Positions 35,301 to 47,060 of a stretch of 64,000 nt of DNA are shown here, piece by piece (position 1 is the first letter of the stretch; the number at the start of each line of letters is the position of its first letter). This stretch comes from Akebia trifoliata. Lineage: Eukaryota > Streptophyta > Magnoliopsida > Ranunculales > Lardizabalaceae. The notes under the pieces are model-generated. The model did no database searches. It had not been told where the DNA came from and saw nothing but the letters and a program-made list of their open reading frames with translations. Both the position numbers and the translations under genes were made by a program. The stretch covers positions 14,486,760-14,550,759 of the forward strand of contig CM030718.1 in assembly GCA_017979445.1 (NCBI GenBank). The letters are read 5' to 3'.

Positions 35301-37435
35301 CATTTTTGACCGAATTGACTCCAATCTATTGGAGGTTGGGGAGGGTGAACATCACATCCTAGGGGTTTCTAAAAAAAATTAAAGAAAAGATAGGAGAAGA
35401 AGATGAAAAGGGGAGAGAGGGAAAATTACTTAATTTGAAAACCCTATCCTATACCTACCTTGAATCCTGAGTCTCTTCTTTCTTCTTATGTTCTTAATGA
35501 AGTCTTTGTGTTAGATCCTTTTTAGAAAGGAGAGAGAGGTAGGTAGAGAGATGAGATGGGGGATAATTGATTAGAGTTTTTAGGCTTTGAAGGGGATTTG
35601 AGAGCATGAGGGTGTTGAGAGTTCCTTTTGAGGTTTGAATGGTCAAAGTTAAGAGGTAGAGGCAAATGGCATGAGGTTTAGGCATGGGGTGCTTGGCATT
35701 TAATGTTAGGAAGGGGTAAATGTGGTAAAAGGTATAGATGAGTTGTTTTTGACTTAAACTCATAGATAAAATCTAATTGGGTTGGTTAGGCAACCCATAC
35801 CTAAGGTTGAGTGATGGTGAAGTTGGAGGGTGTGGTACATGGTTAAAAGCATGGTTAATGTAATTAAGGGATTAGGTGAATTGATTTTGGGAGGAAAAAA
35901 TCGATGATGACATGCGGCAAAGGGTATGGAGATGAGTGGGCTAGGTGAGTTGATTAAGGAGAAGAGGCGTGGAGATAATTTGTGATGAAAATTTGGAGGA
36001 AATGATGGTATTTGGTGATGACATGTGGCATGGATTGATGTATGAGTTGTGTAGCTTTTGAGGGTAATGATGAGATTGGATAGATTGAGTTTGAGAGGTT
36101 AATTGTGATGGTGACATGTGGTAATGTTATTTAATTGTAATAAAATGTAAGAGATTTTAAGAATTGGGCTATAAGGCCCTTGATTGGTAATTTGATGAAC
36201 GATTCATTTATGACCCTTATTAAGGTGGGCCCGTGCAAATTGGCTGTCTACAATGTTGAAAATCAACTCTTGCGTGCGGCTGATATTTTCTTAGGTGCAA
36301 TCAAATGGTGGAATTCATTTTCCTACAGAATTCAGTTTGCCATGATATCATTTTCTCGAGGAATTTGTACTATTCCTTTGAAAATGAATTCCCTGGAAAT
36401 GCATAGAAACTTTTAAGGTAATTTTGTGTGCCCCTCTAGGTTTTGCTGAATATCAACTTTACTTCAGCCTCCCATGCATAACAAGAAATAATGATTGAAA
36501 TGCCCTCATCTTAATTAGATCTCTTTCTTCCAAAGATCTACTCTTGAATATATGGTTTGTTCTGACCAATATCTAATTAATTATGAATAATAGGTGGGGG
36601 CGGTCATTGGAAATGGCTAGAAGTCTTTGCGAACTTCAATTAGAATTGAAGATGAAGAAGGGGTTAAAGAGAAAAAAAGATGAGAATGTGACTAGTGGTA
36701 GTGCAGGTCATGTTTTAGAAGAAATAATGCCGTCCTATGGTAATTTTCCAAGTTCTAAAGAATTAGCTACGATGAAGAAAAAAGATTTACAAAAAAATTG
36801 CAATCTTGGTTATAGAGCAAGCACGATTTTAAGATTCGTAGAGAAAATTGAAAAAGGTGATATTAAATTAGAAGAAATTGAACAGAATCAAATCTATGAG
36901 AATATATATGGGAAGCTAATGGTTGTAAATGGATTTGGCTCTTTTGTATGCTCATATGCCTTGACGTGGATGGGATTTTATACCAAGATTCCAGCAGATA
37001 CTGAAACTGTTCGACACCTAAAACAGGTTAATTAATAATATTTCTTTTAACTTATTAATTATTATTATTGACATATTTTACTTTAATCTATAAATGTAAT
37101 ACTAACAATGTTTTATGGGATTTGTTTGTGAATAGTTTCATGGAAAAAAAAATTGCACAATACGCACGATAAAGAAAGATGCTGAAGATGTCTACAAAAA
37201 CTTCGCACCCTTTCAATTTTTGGCATATTGGTACATCTTCTTATATCTAACAAGTAATGCCATCGTTTAACTTTTCATCCCTTTTTCAATTAGAGAGAAT
37301 GATTTTTGGAGTATTTTTATGCATGATAACAGGTCAGAGTTATGGGACTCTTATGAAAAAGAATGTGGAAAGTTGAGTGAGCTACCTCCCACCAATTACA
37401 AGAATGTTACAGGGATCATTTTCAAGAAAAATTAA
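29373..37435 (+). CDS. HhH-GPD superfamily base-excision DNA glycosylase, five exons
   Basis: Exons: 29373-29636, 30057-30220, 36594-37026, 37136-37230, 37333-37435. All introns have GT-AG borders, and the spliced frame is open for 352 residues plus stop, the usual size for this plant family. Residues 17-30 (VVCSHGFFMMAPNQ) and 129-142 (SPTLFEDLVKTIL and following) are signature stretches of the N-terminal domain. NLGYRAS lies at 213-219. The helix-hairpin-helix is LMVVNGFGSFVCSYAL (about 251-266), followed by MGFYTKIPADTETVRHLKQ with the presumed catalytic Asp278. The position where bifunctional OGG1-type enzymes carry a catalytic Lys is occupied by Ser or Phe, suggesting monofunctional action. 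The protein would excise damaged bases in nuclear or organellar DNA; the substrate is unknown. No frameshift or stop is seen, so the gene is probably functional. The ATG is the first in frame after the leader. Confidence 0.9.
31504..32236. mobile_element. Tourist-type (PIF/Harbinger) MITE, 733 bp
   Basis: The termini are GGGTATATTTGGTAACAC and, reversed from the right, GTGCGTGTTTGGTAACAC. Both continue with TTCTGAAGTCTGAA. The element is flanked by TAA at 31501-31503 and 32237-32239, the 3-bp duplication typical of this superfamily. No transposase is encoded. Confidence 0.8.
32262..33482. repeat. Large inverted repeat with about 230-280 bp arms
   Basis: The left arm (about 32262-32544) runs from ATTTCTTCTTTGTTGAAGG to CTCTTATATTTGCAT. 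The right arm (about 33256-33482) is its reverse complement with small gaps. The loop (about 710 bp) carries a diverged duplication (about 32622-32745 and 32860-32960) and the first of three direct repeats. It is probably a foldback DNA element. Confidence 0.75.
32965..34050 (+). repeat. Three direct repeats of about 200-285 bp
   Basis: Copies at about 32965-33247, 33538-33822 and 33848-34040 (partial) share CTGATTATTTCAGGATTTAT-like, AAATAAAATTTATTGGAGG and ATGACCAATGAAAAACATA. The first lies inside the inverted repeat and the others just right of it, so one boundary of the foldback element lies within this family. Confidence 0.8.
34352..34524. mobile_element. Palindromic MITE, 173 bp
   Basis: The left arm ATGATGAATGCACCTAGTAA and the reversed right arm ATGATGAATGCACTTGGTAA run inward for about 65 bp on each side, through GGCAAGGGC. 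GACT occurs directly outside both ends, but a full target duplication is unclear. Confidence 0.7.
34777..36252 (-). mobile_element. Solo LTR of an Ogre/Tat-type element, antisense in intron 2
   Basis: The right end GCTGTCTACA is the reverse complement of an LTR start TGTAGACAGC. ATGTT occurs at 34772-34776 and 36253-36257, as expected for a 5-bp duplication. In the LTR sense the segment near 34920-34985 (TCTAACCCCTTCCCCGGTC) matches the GGTGCC...ACCTTCC block near the 3' ends of related LTRs. The left end is mutated (CACAG rather than TGTAG), so that boundary rests on the duplication. No internal region is present. Confidence 0.6.
36258..36593. other. Intron remainder with a short inverted repeat
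   Basis: GGAATTCATTTTC (about 36311) and GAAAATGAATTCC (about 36379) form an inverted pair, possibly the core of a small MITE. Nothing else is recognised before the splice acceptor. Confidence 0.4.
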
Positions 37436-38645
37436 ATTTTATGCATTTTTAGCATTACTTTTTATTTGGAAAGGAGAACTTGTTTACTATCTTTTAAGTT
37501 GTATTTTGATTTTTGGCTAAAGTTATGAGGTTTCTATGGTTGGGATTCCATTTGGTTTGGATGCTCTTATAAATAATTCATCTATCACCCATATAAGAGG
37601 GATTTTTTGTTGTTGACCAAAATACTGTAACTTATACAAGGGAACATCCCAAGAGAATTAAAGATGGAAGTTTCATTTGGTCATGCAAGAGAGAATGACG
37701 GACCTTAGTGGAGATGTAAACAATCAAAGCTAGAACATATTTTCATTTTTTACTTGATTTTAGAGTTGATTCTTAACGGTTGTTAATTATTTTATTTAGG
37801 CCCACTTCATCATGTTTCTCTCCCAATTGTTATGGGTGACTTTGTTTGACTATAAATGATAAAGGATCTATCCTGTTTTCAGGTTGGTTTATTTCTTGTG
37901 CAAAAATTTAGATGCAATATTGACTTAGTGGTAATATGATTGCTAGTATACAAGATTTATATGAGTATGTGAATAGATCTATAGGGTGTATACATATATT
38001 GAGTATATCAAAATCCAATATAATATATTTGCATTGCTTCTCATATATTGTTGTATGAACTTGAATTTCATATTGCATCTTTATAAAGTAACTGTTTTTT
38101 AAATCACCATAGTACTTCATGTTGCTCATTAAGGAGCTATCATCTGACCCTTTAAGGAGACATACATGATCATAATTTATCTAAATTTTATAGTCCCGTT
38201 TTAAAATTGGTTTTATTTTCTATCTTTTTTTACTTTTCATGATCAAATTCACAAGTATGTCAGTAATGTTTGTATTCAATGAGATTTCTCAAGTACCAAC
38301 TCTTAAAGAGATGCATTTGTGTGTAAATATCATTTATGTTTTATTTACTTTATATATATATATATATATCCTAGGTGCATCTTATTTTATAAGTTGCAGG
38401 TTTGAGCATCCTATATATGAAGTTAATTGGGCATATGTTAATTTATAAGGTATTGTTGCTTTATATTTGTTTATCCAAAATGTATTTTCCTGATTGGTTA
38501 GTCGATCTAATCTCAATTTAAGATTTTTTTCTTCAATTTAAATGAAATTAATCATCACAAGTTTTAACTTGTAGAAAAGAAAATAATTATTAAATAGAAT
38601 AGTAGAGTTTCTCGTTTGTAAAGAATTCAGGTCTTTCTAGATCAT
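37436..38645. other. Downstream flank of the glycosylase gene, no gene seen
   Basis: It presumably includes the 3' untranslated region. A (TA)n microsatellite lies near 38350-38369. No other coding region is supported. Confidence 0.45.
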
Positions 38646-38865
38646 GATTTAAAACTTGTCTGAGATCGAGTCGGAGTGCCCAAGTTAACTCGGTATCAGA
38701 GTTGGGTGAGACCAACTCATAAGTCACTTTTTCTATTGAGATTTAATATCTCACGTTCAATTTTTTTATTTTTGTACTAGACGTCTCAAACATATTAAAA
38801 AACTCGTTCGAGACAATTCGGTATTGGACCTGGACAAGCTGAGACGTGAAACCGAATTTTAAAAA
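38646..38865. repeat. Dispersed 220-bp MITE-like repeat, copy 2
   Basis: It matches 23916-24133 along its length, including CGGTATCAGAGTT, CATAAGTCACTTTTT, GAGATTTAATAT and GAGACGTGAAAC. Its ends are GATTTAAAACTTG and GAATTTTAAAAAC. Confidence 0.65.
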
Positions 38866-39875
38866 CATGTTCTAGATAGATAGGCTTTATTGTAAATTCC
38901 ATTTCCTTAATTAGCATTCCTGGGCCAATGATGCTTGTTAGACGGCTGACAAATAAGCGAATGGCTAAGCTTTGCACTTATTGGATTGCAGGTATAGAGA
39001 ACTTGTGTCATCATACTACTTGATGAACCTGCCCAAACAAAAAATGTGAGCGCCTTATGCGAATGAGCCCCATTGAAAAACTCAAAGAAAACAATTTATT
39101 GCTTGGTAGAACAAAAAATGCCCCCCAATCATACGTTTAAACTCACTATTATCTCAAGGTCATTGACGTCAAAACGAATAGAATTACAATCTCACAATGC
39201 CCAAAAATCTCATTATTATTTTTGCTTTCTAAATTTATAGAAATATTTTGTTTATTATGATATTTACAAAATCATCTAAGTTAACATTTTAAATTACAAA
39301 AAAATATTTATAATATATTAAAGAGAGCTACTGCAACGTTGGTAAAAGTTGTTGTGGCAATACCAACTCTCTATATTAAATAATAAGATAAAATTAAACT
39401 ATTAATTTAAAAAAAATTTATATTTATTTAAAGTAAGAGAAGTGCTGTTGGCACCCCAACTTTTTCTTATTAAATCCTAATTAAAAATAAAGAAAATAAG
39501 TAAAAGTGTTGGAGTAGTGATAGAAGCTCTGTCATGTTTTTGTTAGATTTCTCTTAATTTTTTGGGCTCATTTTATTTTAGGTTAAGCATAATTGTAAAC
39601 AACTATTGAAATTGTTTTAACAAGTGTTATAATGTTTTGTGTTGTTGAGATTATAATCCGAATCAAATCTCGATAATGATTGAAGAGTGTTTTAAATCTT
39701 TAACTTGGATGTGATAAATAATTTAAGTAATTGAGTCGTAATAAGTAAAACTTGGAGTGTCCAAAACATTTCTAAAAAAATCAAAAAGTATTTTGTTTTT
39801 ACCAAGGTTTTGAAAATGGACGACTATTTAAAGAACTCTCAAATGTGAAATTAAAATGTAAAGGCAAAAAATAAT
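38866..39875. other. Intergenic stretch with MITE fragments
   Basis: Fragments near 39325-39373 (GTTGTGGCAATACCAACTCTC) and 39440-39480 (TTGGCACCCCAAC) resemble the TATTGCCACACCAA MITE family. No gene is supported. Confidence 0.4.
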
Positions 39876-40040
39876 CACTACAAGAAAATAGTGAATTAGG
39901 AATGAAAATTTAAAATGGTTGTTAGCCCTTCCTGATTAAAAACGGTTTTAACTCGTTTCACCATTAAAATTCGTTTCGGGAGAAACCATTTAGGTCTCTC
40001 ATTCTAACGGGAACAAATTTATTCCATCTTTTGTTTCCTC
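39876..40040 (+). mobile_element. CACTA transposon 5' terminus
   Basis: CACTACAAGAAAATAGTGAA at 39876 is a near-canonical CACTA end, followed by subterminal TGGTTGTTAGCCC and AAAAACGGTTTTAACTCG. No matching TTTTCTTGTAGTG end was found to the right, so the element is truncated or its other end is unrecognisable. Confidence 0.65.
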
Positions 40041-41120
40041 ATCAATTTCGCCAATCTTTGATTTGGACCGATTTCAAAGCTCATTTCAAGAAGGTGAAGC
40101 CAAAATCTTATTCGTCTTCGATTTCAAGAAGCAACTTAACTAGCAAATCTGTAAGAACTTAAACAAAAACGTAGAATCAGATTTTCTTTGAATTTTCATG
40201 ATTATCTATTTTGAAACGGGTTAATAGTGGATTTTTGTCAAAAATCTACTCTTTTTGGCATTCTATTTTCGATTTTTCTCCTGAAAACAAATGATTATGT
40301 GAGATCTGATTGATTTTGATATCAATTAGTGTGACCTTGGAGCTTCTGAATCTCTTTTAACGTCAAGATTTTGATCAAAGAAATCCATGGTGGCGATGAA
40401 ACAAAATTAATTGGAACTTGTTTCTCTTGGAGATTCCGAGGGAACTTGACAAGCAAACAAGTGATATATCAATCTCTCCCTGCCCATGAGTGAGTTTGAG
40501 ACTTGGAGACATTGATGTCGCATGTTAGTGTTCTTCGTATCAGTTTTTTTAATAACCATAGTGCTTGCATTATAACTCTACAATTTTGGGTTTAATTGGT
40601 GATTTTGTTTGATTTGAACTCTAAAATCTAGTATGTTTTATAACTTCAACAATAAATTTTCATTTCATTATTATTTTTTGAGGGATAAGTTAGACTTGAG
40701 GGAAGATCTACTAGGAGGACCCCATTAGAACGTGGAGTTCACAATTTAGTGGTAGAAATTGTAAGTATGGGGGGTTTACCATAAATTTCTGTTTCATTTT
40801 TTTATTTGATGAATAAGCTAGGTTTAATTGGTCCTTTTTCTGGATTTTTGTTTAGATTGTTCCTAGCTTGTGGTAGTGCTTCTTCGGTAATTTCAATTTT
40901 CAAGTTTCACTGCAATGAGTTTTTTTATTAGAAAAATTTGCATTCTGTTTATTATTTTTTCATCAGTGTGTACTTCACTTTTGTGTGCTGATATAATGAT
41001 GTTAAGAATCATGGCCTAATACATTGGATTCTAGAATTAGTTCACCATTCTTTCCTTCAAAATTTTATTTTAGATTTTGGATTTTTCTACTATATGATTT
41101 AAACATGAATTTTTTTCCAA
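40041..41120. other. Probable interior of the truncated CACTA element, no gene recognised
   Basis: The sequence is less AT-rich at first and resembles plant 5' leader DNA, but I recognise no protein in any frame. Confidence 0.35.
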
Positions 41121-43200
41121 TTTAGGCACCCCATTTTTGTCTAGGCTGAGCCCTAGAGCACCAAAAATCCTTTGGACATGGGTTTGACCTTAAGGTATTT
41201 TTCACAAAGGCCTCAAAATCCATCATATGATAAGCCCCAAGACCCCAATGACTATTTTTAATGTCAGGTACTAAGCCTGGTTGTGGGTAACCCAAGGACA
41301 TGCCATTTTAGGCCTAGTCCTTGCCTTACCCATGGACCAATGTTAATTTTCACAATATGGTGTGACCACGGCCAGGTGTATTTTTGCACAATCCCCTAAT
41401 CACCCAAGGACCAATGTTAACTTTTTCCTCAAGAAAATACTTTTTTTTACTCTATTACCCTTGCATTAACTTTCTAATAAATTCCCCACATTGCCTTTCA
41501 AGTAATTCCTCAATTCCTTCAACTTTGACCCCAAGTCTTTCTTGGTCCATACTTGAGTTGAATTACCACATTAACCCATATTGTTAGAGCTAATTTGTGG
41601 TGATTTTACTCTTGTGCTTTCAACACTATCCTTAATTCAAGGGAATTTAATGTAATTTGACCACTTTCCAATAATCATAACCCTTTTACCCTACTAAGAG
41701 AATGCTCTAGAATTTGAGAGCAAAGACTCTCTTAGCCCTAAGTTGTTAGAATCCTAACTTGGTAGTATGTCTAAAAATTCCAAAATCTAAGCACCTAATT
41801 ACATGCCACTTGACTTGATTCTTTAGAGTTTGACCTTTGATCATTATAATTGCTAAGACTCATAAGAGTATAAAAGGCAATCAAAGACATCTTATTTGGA
41901 GTCTTTATTTGAGATGTTATTGGGAATATTGGGAACTCTAGGACTTTGGACAAGTTTATCCTCAAGGATCTTTAAAAAACCTATAAATAGGATTCCTATT
42001 CAAAGAAAAAAAAAGGAGGAGCTCAAGCCATCACAAAATTTTATCAATTTTTTTTTTCAAAACTCTCTAGCCTTCCAAAACTCTATCTAAATCTCTCTTC
42101 AAACCCCTAAGAAGCAAAAACCAAGAAGAAGAAGAAAAGACCAAAGTGGGGAAAAGCTTTATTTATTTTTATTTTTTTATGTAATAACCCCCCTCTCACT
42201 TCCCTACCTCCATCTCTCCCCTTTCTTTTACTATTCAAATACCTTTACTTTCAAGCTCTTTTACTTTTAAGCAATGTAGACTTCTAACTTCCTTAGTTTA
42301 AGGCTTGGGGGTTAGAGAGCAATCCCTCCTTATGAGGTAATCCTCCCTGTAAGTCTTTACTAAGTTCTATAGAGAGTATTTTAATTTCCAGTTAGTGTTG
42401 TTCTAACTTATTTTGCTTTCTATGTATTTAAAATTCCTAGAGTACTTTTTTTCATTTATTCCCATGGCTTAAGAGCTAGAGAGTATACCCTTTATGAGGT
42501 AATCTTCTCTTTGTAAGCCCATTCATTCATGCACATCATGCATACACCATATGCTATGAGCTAAGGTGTGGATCTCCATAGATCCATATCCAAACTCCCT
42601 TAGCCATTCCCATTAGGACACAATTCATGCATAAGGATCACTAGTTCTCCTGAGTGGTGTTCAATCCATGGTTGTCTCCTAAGAACTAAACCAACAAAAA
42701 TATGCTCTCAAGTGAGAACATAAGACTTAAAATGGTGGAATCTAAGTGGATTTCCACCGAAGTCCCAATCCAAAAAAAAAAAATAATAATAAATCCAGCA
42801 AACACCTACTTTTAGTAGTGGGTTGCTCACTAATTTCATATCTTTATTTCAAAAAACAAGACTATAGTTAATTTGCTTTTAATTCTCTCTATGATCCCCT
42901 TTATCTTCAAAACCCCAAAAATGAGTTTCTTACTTCATTAATGGCCAATAATGGTAACTATTTTTAGATGAGTGGGACAAGGTGCCTAACACCTTCATTG
43001 TCCCTCAACTGAGCCCTCTTACCCAATTCTTTAGTGGGCCAACCTATTATCATTTGGATATGTGAGTCACCATAAGAAAAGTAAATAAAAAATTTAAACT
43101 CTTTTGTGGTGTCCATTCACATCCAAACTTATTGAATGGTGGCGACTCCTTAACTCACATAGATGAGCTTAAAACTCTGAAAAGTTTTCACATGTCTATA
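41121..43200 (+). repeat. Ogre/Tat-type LTR (about 2080 bp)
   Basis: It starts TTTAGGCACCCCATTTTTG (family consensus TGTAGACACCCC) and ends GTCTATA, three bases before a primer-binding site. A TATA box CTATAAATAG lies near 41980. Near the end are GGTGCCTAACACCTTC and AATGGTGGCGACTCC, blocks shared with the other LTRs. A diverged internal duplication carries TTATGAGGTAATC (near 42332 and 42494). Confidence 0.7.
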
Positions 43201-43203
43201 GCT

Positions 43204-43222
43204 TGGTGACTCCACTAGGGAT
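43204..43222 (+). other. Primer-binding site of Ogre/Tat type
   Basis: TGGTGACTCCACTAGGGAT is a near match to the Arg-tRNA-type site TGGCGACTCCACTGGGGA used by Ogre and related elements. Confidence 0.75.
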
Positions 43223-43708
43223 GTCGAGGGATCAAACCAATTTTATTTGACCATTGGTGAAGTTTTGAGATACTAACTTGCTAACTTTGGTAACTAACTT
43301 GTTTGTCCTTTCTATTTTGCGGTGAAGGTTGTAATAATATGGAATTGATTTACTTGTGTTTTGTGGTTAATTTCCTTGTATTGGCACACTTTGTGTTTTT
43401 CAATTGTTCTTGCTCACTCTCGATCATTGTCAATTACACAAACCTCACTGTCCTTAAAAACTCTCTAGCTAGGATGCAAGTAACCTTACACCTTGAGGTT
43501 GCTCATATTGGGAAATGGAGACGAAACCATCCACTCAATCACCAACCGGTGAACTGCTTGCTTCGACTTGCATGGAGATTTGAAGATTTGAGAACCTCCA
43601 ACCTACATATAGCCCTCATGCATTGCCTTCGGTTAGAGTCATAGGACACATGGTTTTGAAACATAAAGGGATGTGTGCTAACTCCTTAAAGCTTTGTAAA
43701 TCTAAGTT
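43223..43708 (+). other. Short leader remnant after the primer-binding site
   Basis: Only about 490 bp separate the primer-binding site from the next LTR start. The 113-residue open frame at 43303-43644 shows no gag or other domain. The rest of the element is missing or displaced. Confidence 0.5.
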
Positions 43709-44680
43709 TGTAGACACCCCATTTTGCATCTGTCTGATCTGAGAACCCACCACCCGATTGTTGTGGATTCCTAATGACGAGTCAAAGAGACGATATAAGA
43801 ATTGAAAGTGTGAACAAGGCCTCTCCAGTTTCCTCTTAGTTTAGCCAAATTCTTTGAGTTATCTATGTTTTCTCTCCTCCTTCAGCACATCCGACATAGA
43901 AATTGTGCAAACTTAGGATTGCTACCACACTTCGATAACTTAAGAAACTACGTTACGCTAGAGAAATGAAACCTTGAGACTTAGAAATAATCACCTGAGA
44001 CCAAACAAAGCTCTTTGCCAAATTTTCATAAAATGATGAAAATACTCTCGAAACCTTAGAACTTTGTCATGGTAGGGAAATATGATTTAAAATTTAGATA
44101 CTATCAATGCGGGACTAGATAAGCCTTATGTCAAAATTTAAAGAATTAAAAAAAATACTAAAATACCCTTGGAAATCTAAGATACAATTAAAAACCTCAC
44201 GTTAGAAAAACGCGACCTTGGAGCCTAGCAATGATAAACAAAATTCCTTGTCGACATTCAAAATTTAACGAAACTACAAAACATCCTTGAAATCTGAAAC
44301 AAAATTAGAAACCATTATGCTGAGGGACACATATTTTCCACCATAGGAAATGTTGATTTCAATCGCATGGAATGACAATTTTCATCAGACAAATTGACAA
44401 CCTTCGATCACGTGAAATAACCAAATTCAAAAAATTGAAATATTATTCGAACATTGGAGCTCTAATTCAAACTTAAAACTTAAAATTAAGCCTAAGCTGA
44501 AAATAAGAATTAAATCCTTTAAATCTCAATTAAAACATTCAAACAATAATTACATCTTTAATCAACATTAAAAAAAATTCAATGAATTTTAAAATATCCA
44601 ATCCATTAAACATTTCAACTAATAATTCAATTTAACAAATTTATTAAAATAACAAATAGAAGTTTTAAACAAATAATCAA
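43709..44680 (+). repeat. 5' part of a second Ogre/Tat-type LTR
   Basis: It begins TGTAGACACCCCATTTTGCA, the conserved start of these LTRs, but after about 25 bp it is unlike the LTR at 41121, so it is from another family. Its right end is not found; it runs into the foldback element at 44681. Confidence 0.5.
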
Positions 44681-45306
44681 GAGAGTTGCTATTAATACAC
44701 CAACCTTTACTTGTAACACATCAAGCAATATATATGGTTTTATTTATTTTGGGTGATTTAGACTTTCCCCACTATGTTTTCATCAATATTAGAGATGCCC
44801 CTCTCGTGTTCTCAAACTGATCACATGACCCCCTTGACCTAGGTTATGTCTAAGAGACTAATTGAAATGACATAAATACCCTTGTCTTCAACCTCAAGTC
44901 AAGACCCTAATCTCACCTAGAAAATCTTCAATTTTCAAGCTGATAACAAGAAAGTACACTATTTTTGACTAATTCTCTTCAATCCAGCATCTTCTATGTA
45001 TTGTAGATAATCATGAATTTTTCTACTTTAAAATCAATTCATTTCCTCAAAAACTCTTATCTTGTTCATAAGGTTTGAAAGTTAAAGAGATAAAATCTTA
45101 AGGTTGAGAATGAAGGTAGAAACCTTCAATCTTCAAGTTTATTAAACTCTAGGATAAATCATTTTCAATCTTGCTTCAAAGTCATAATAGAAACCCTTGA
45201 TTTTTATACCTAGAAATACATCGATCTTCTTCTTCTCCAAACCCTATTATGTTCTTACGGTTTGAAGATTGAAGAACATGGGATCTTAAGCATCCCTCTT
45301 AAGTTG

Positions 45307-47043
45307 TGAAAGCTCCCTCGATCCGCGGGGTGCGCGGATCCGCTTTTGACCCTTGAGGTTTGGGAGTCACCACCTAGTTATTACGGTCTAGGAACCGAAT
45401 ACTGACTCTAAACGGATAAAAAATTAAATCTACTACAGAAGAACTGAATCCGGGGATCACATTACGGGGTTGGAAGGTGTTAGGCACCAACCCCACCCGG
45501 CCAATGCTGGTCTCTACTTATCCCAAATAAGACTACATTCTAATGACAAAACCTAGATAAAAAATAACAAAAATTTTACCTTCGATACGTAAATGTTCTA
45601 TTCCCTCAGATCTGATGAAACTGCTCCTTGTACCGTACTCCTTGCTTCGTTTTGTCTCTGGATATGATTTTTGATCTCCAAGGCAAGGTATCTCTTTCTT
45701 AGATCTGAATTCTTCAAATTTGTTATGGATTTTGAGGTGTTTTTGATGGGCTTCTAAGTATTTTTCAAGCTAAAATTGAAGTATGGGTGTTAGGTAAGGA
45801 GTTGGGACTTTAAAATTAAGGTTTTAAGAAGGTTGTGGAGGCTTCTTGACCTACTTTTTCTAGGATTTTTCTTTGATACGAAAATAGGGTATGGAGGCTC
45901 CTATTTATAAAGTTTTTTAGAAGAATTAGGATTTGATTAGGGTTTCTTTTAGAGTTTTAATTAGGATTTTGACTTTGGACTTATGAGACTGACTTAGTCT
46001 TTAGGGTTTTAATTTAGGGTTTTGACTTTAGTCTTGACTTGATTAGTTTAGAATAGGATTTTGATTTAGGGGTTTGACGTTAGTCTTATGAGATTGACTT
46101 GACTAGTTTAGATTAGGGTTTTGATTTAGGTTTTGACTTTAGTCTTATGAGATTGACTTTAATACTTTGACTTTAGTCTTTCTTGGTTGACTTTTAATAT
46201 CTTGACTTTACTCTTACTTGATTGACTTTAAGATTGACTTTAGTCTTACTTGATTGACTTTAATTTTTAGAGAACCCCCTTTTATTATATCTTTAATTCT
46301 TTGGGCCCCCAGATGGAGGGGTCCTTGAATAAAATTCCTAGCAACCATCAACAATTTTGCTTGAACGCCTGATTGACCGATTTTTTGATTCAAAATTTTA
46401 AATTAATTTTATTAATATTTCACTTTACATTATTTAATGGTTTATTTATTAATTTTAAAATTTTTAATTATTAAAATTATAAAATTACCGTTTTGCCCTT
46501 GGAGAGGATTTTTTACGTTTTAAGTAATTTTTCAATGTTCCAGGATGTTTTGAAATCAATTTTTCATAAAGAATTCAATGGAAATGTTGGTTTTTATCAT
46601 TTATGAGGTTTTTTGTATGAAATGGTCGTGAACTTTATGAGGAGCATTTTCGTAATTTTGTCGAATTCTGTGAAAATTGGCGAAGTGATTTATTTGATTT
46701 CGAATTGTAATTTTATATGTTTGAATGAGTTTTCCTAATCGTAACGTAGGCTCTAGGGTTGTTTTGATGTTAGGGGTATTTTGGTAATTTGGTCATTTTT
46801 AGTGATTTTTATCATGAAGCTTCTTTTTGATTTGCAAGATGATGATTTCTATGTTTCTGGGGTCGTATTTTTCTAGTGTAGCGTGATTTCTGAGGTTTTG
46901 TCAGTTCGAGATACCTCATCCAGATTTCTGAAACATATCTGATAACAAAATAAAGCATTGGAATAGACATCCATCATTGGGAACCGTTGCTATCGGGTTG
47001 ACGAGTTGATTAATCAGGCAAGTGTAAAAATGGGGTGTCTATA
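45307..47043 (-). repeat. 3' LTR of the Ogre/Tat-type element (1737 bp)
   Basis: On the + strand it runs from TGAAAGCTCCCTC to GGGGTGTCTATA, the last bases being a mutated CTACA. It contains a GC-rich hairpin (45320-45340: arms GATCCGCG and CGCGGATC with a 5-bp loop) and a minisatellite of TTGACTTTAGTCTTATGAGA units at about 45965-46265. Confidence 0.93.
45965..46265. repeat. Minisatellite inside the 3' LTR
   Basis: Units of about 20-60 bp built from GATTGACTT, TTTAGTCTTATGAGATTGAC and TTAGATTAGGGTTTTGATTT recur 4-6 times. The 5' LTR has the same tract at about 56170-56478. Confidence 0.8.
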
Positions 47044-47060
47044 GATGCCCCTCTTTGGCA
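47044..47060 (-). other. Polypurine tract of the Ogre/Tat-type element
   Basis: On the minus strand CCAAAGAGGGGCAT directly precedes the 3' LTR. Confidence 0.55.

Larger units (their letters stand above)
30221..36593 (+). other. Intron 2 of the glycosylase gene, expanded to 6.4 kb by repeats
   Basis: The donor GTAAAT follows TGCCA and the acceptor AATAG precedes GTGGGG. The split Gln codon joins in frame. The intron contains a Tourist-type MITE, an inverted repeat, three direct repeats, a palindromic MITE and an antisense solo LTR, all listed separately. The other introns are 420, 109 and 102 bp. Confidence 0.85.

Noticed and set aside
40840..40880. Right terminus for the CACTA element starting at 39876
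   Set aside because: CTAGCTTGTGGTAGTG near 40865 resembles TTTTCTTGTAGTG only weakly and lacks subterminal repeats and a target duplication.
43303..43644. 113-residue open frame after the primer-binding site
   Set aside because: Position would suit a retrotransposon leader protein, but no gag-like or other motif is visible and it is short.
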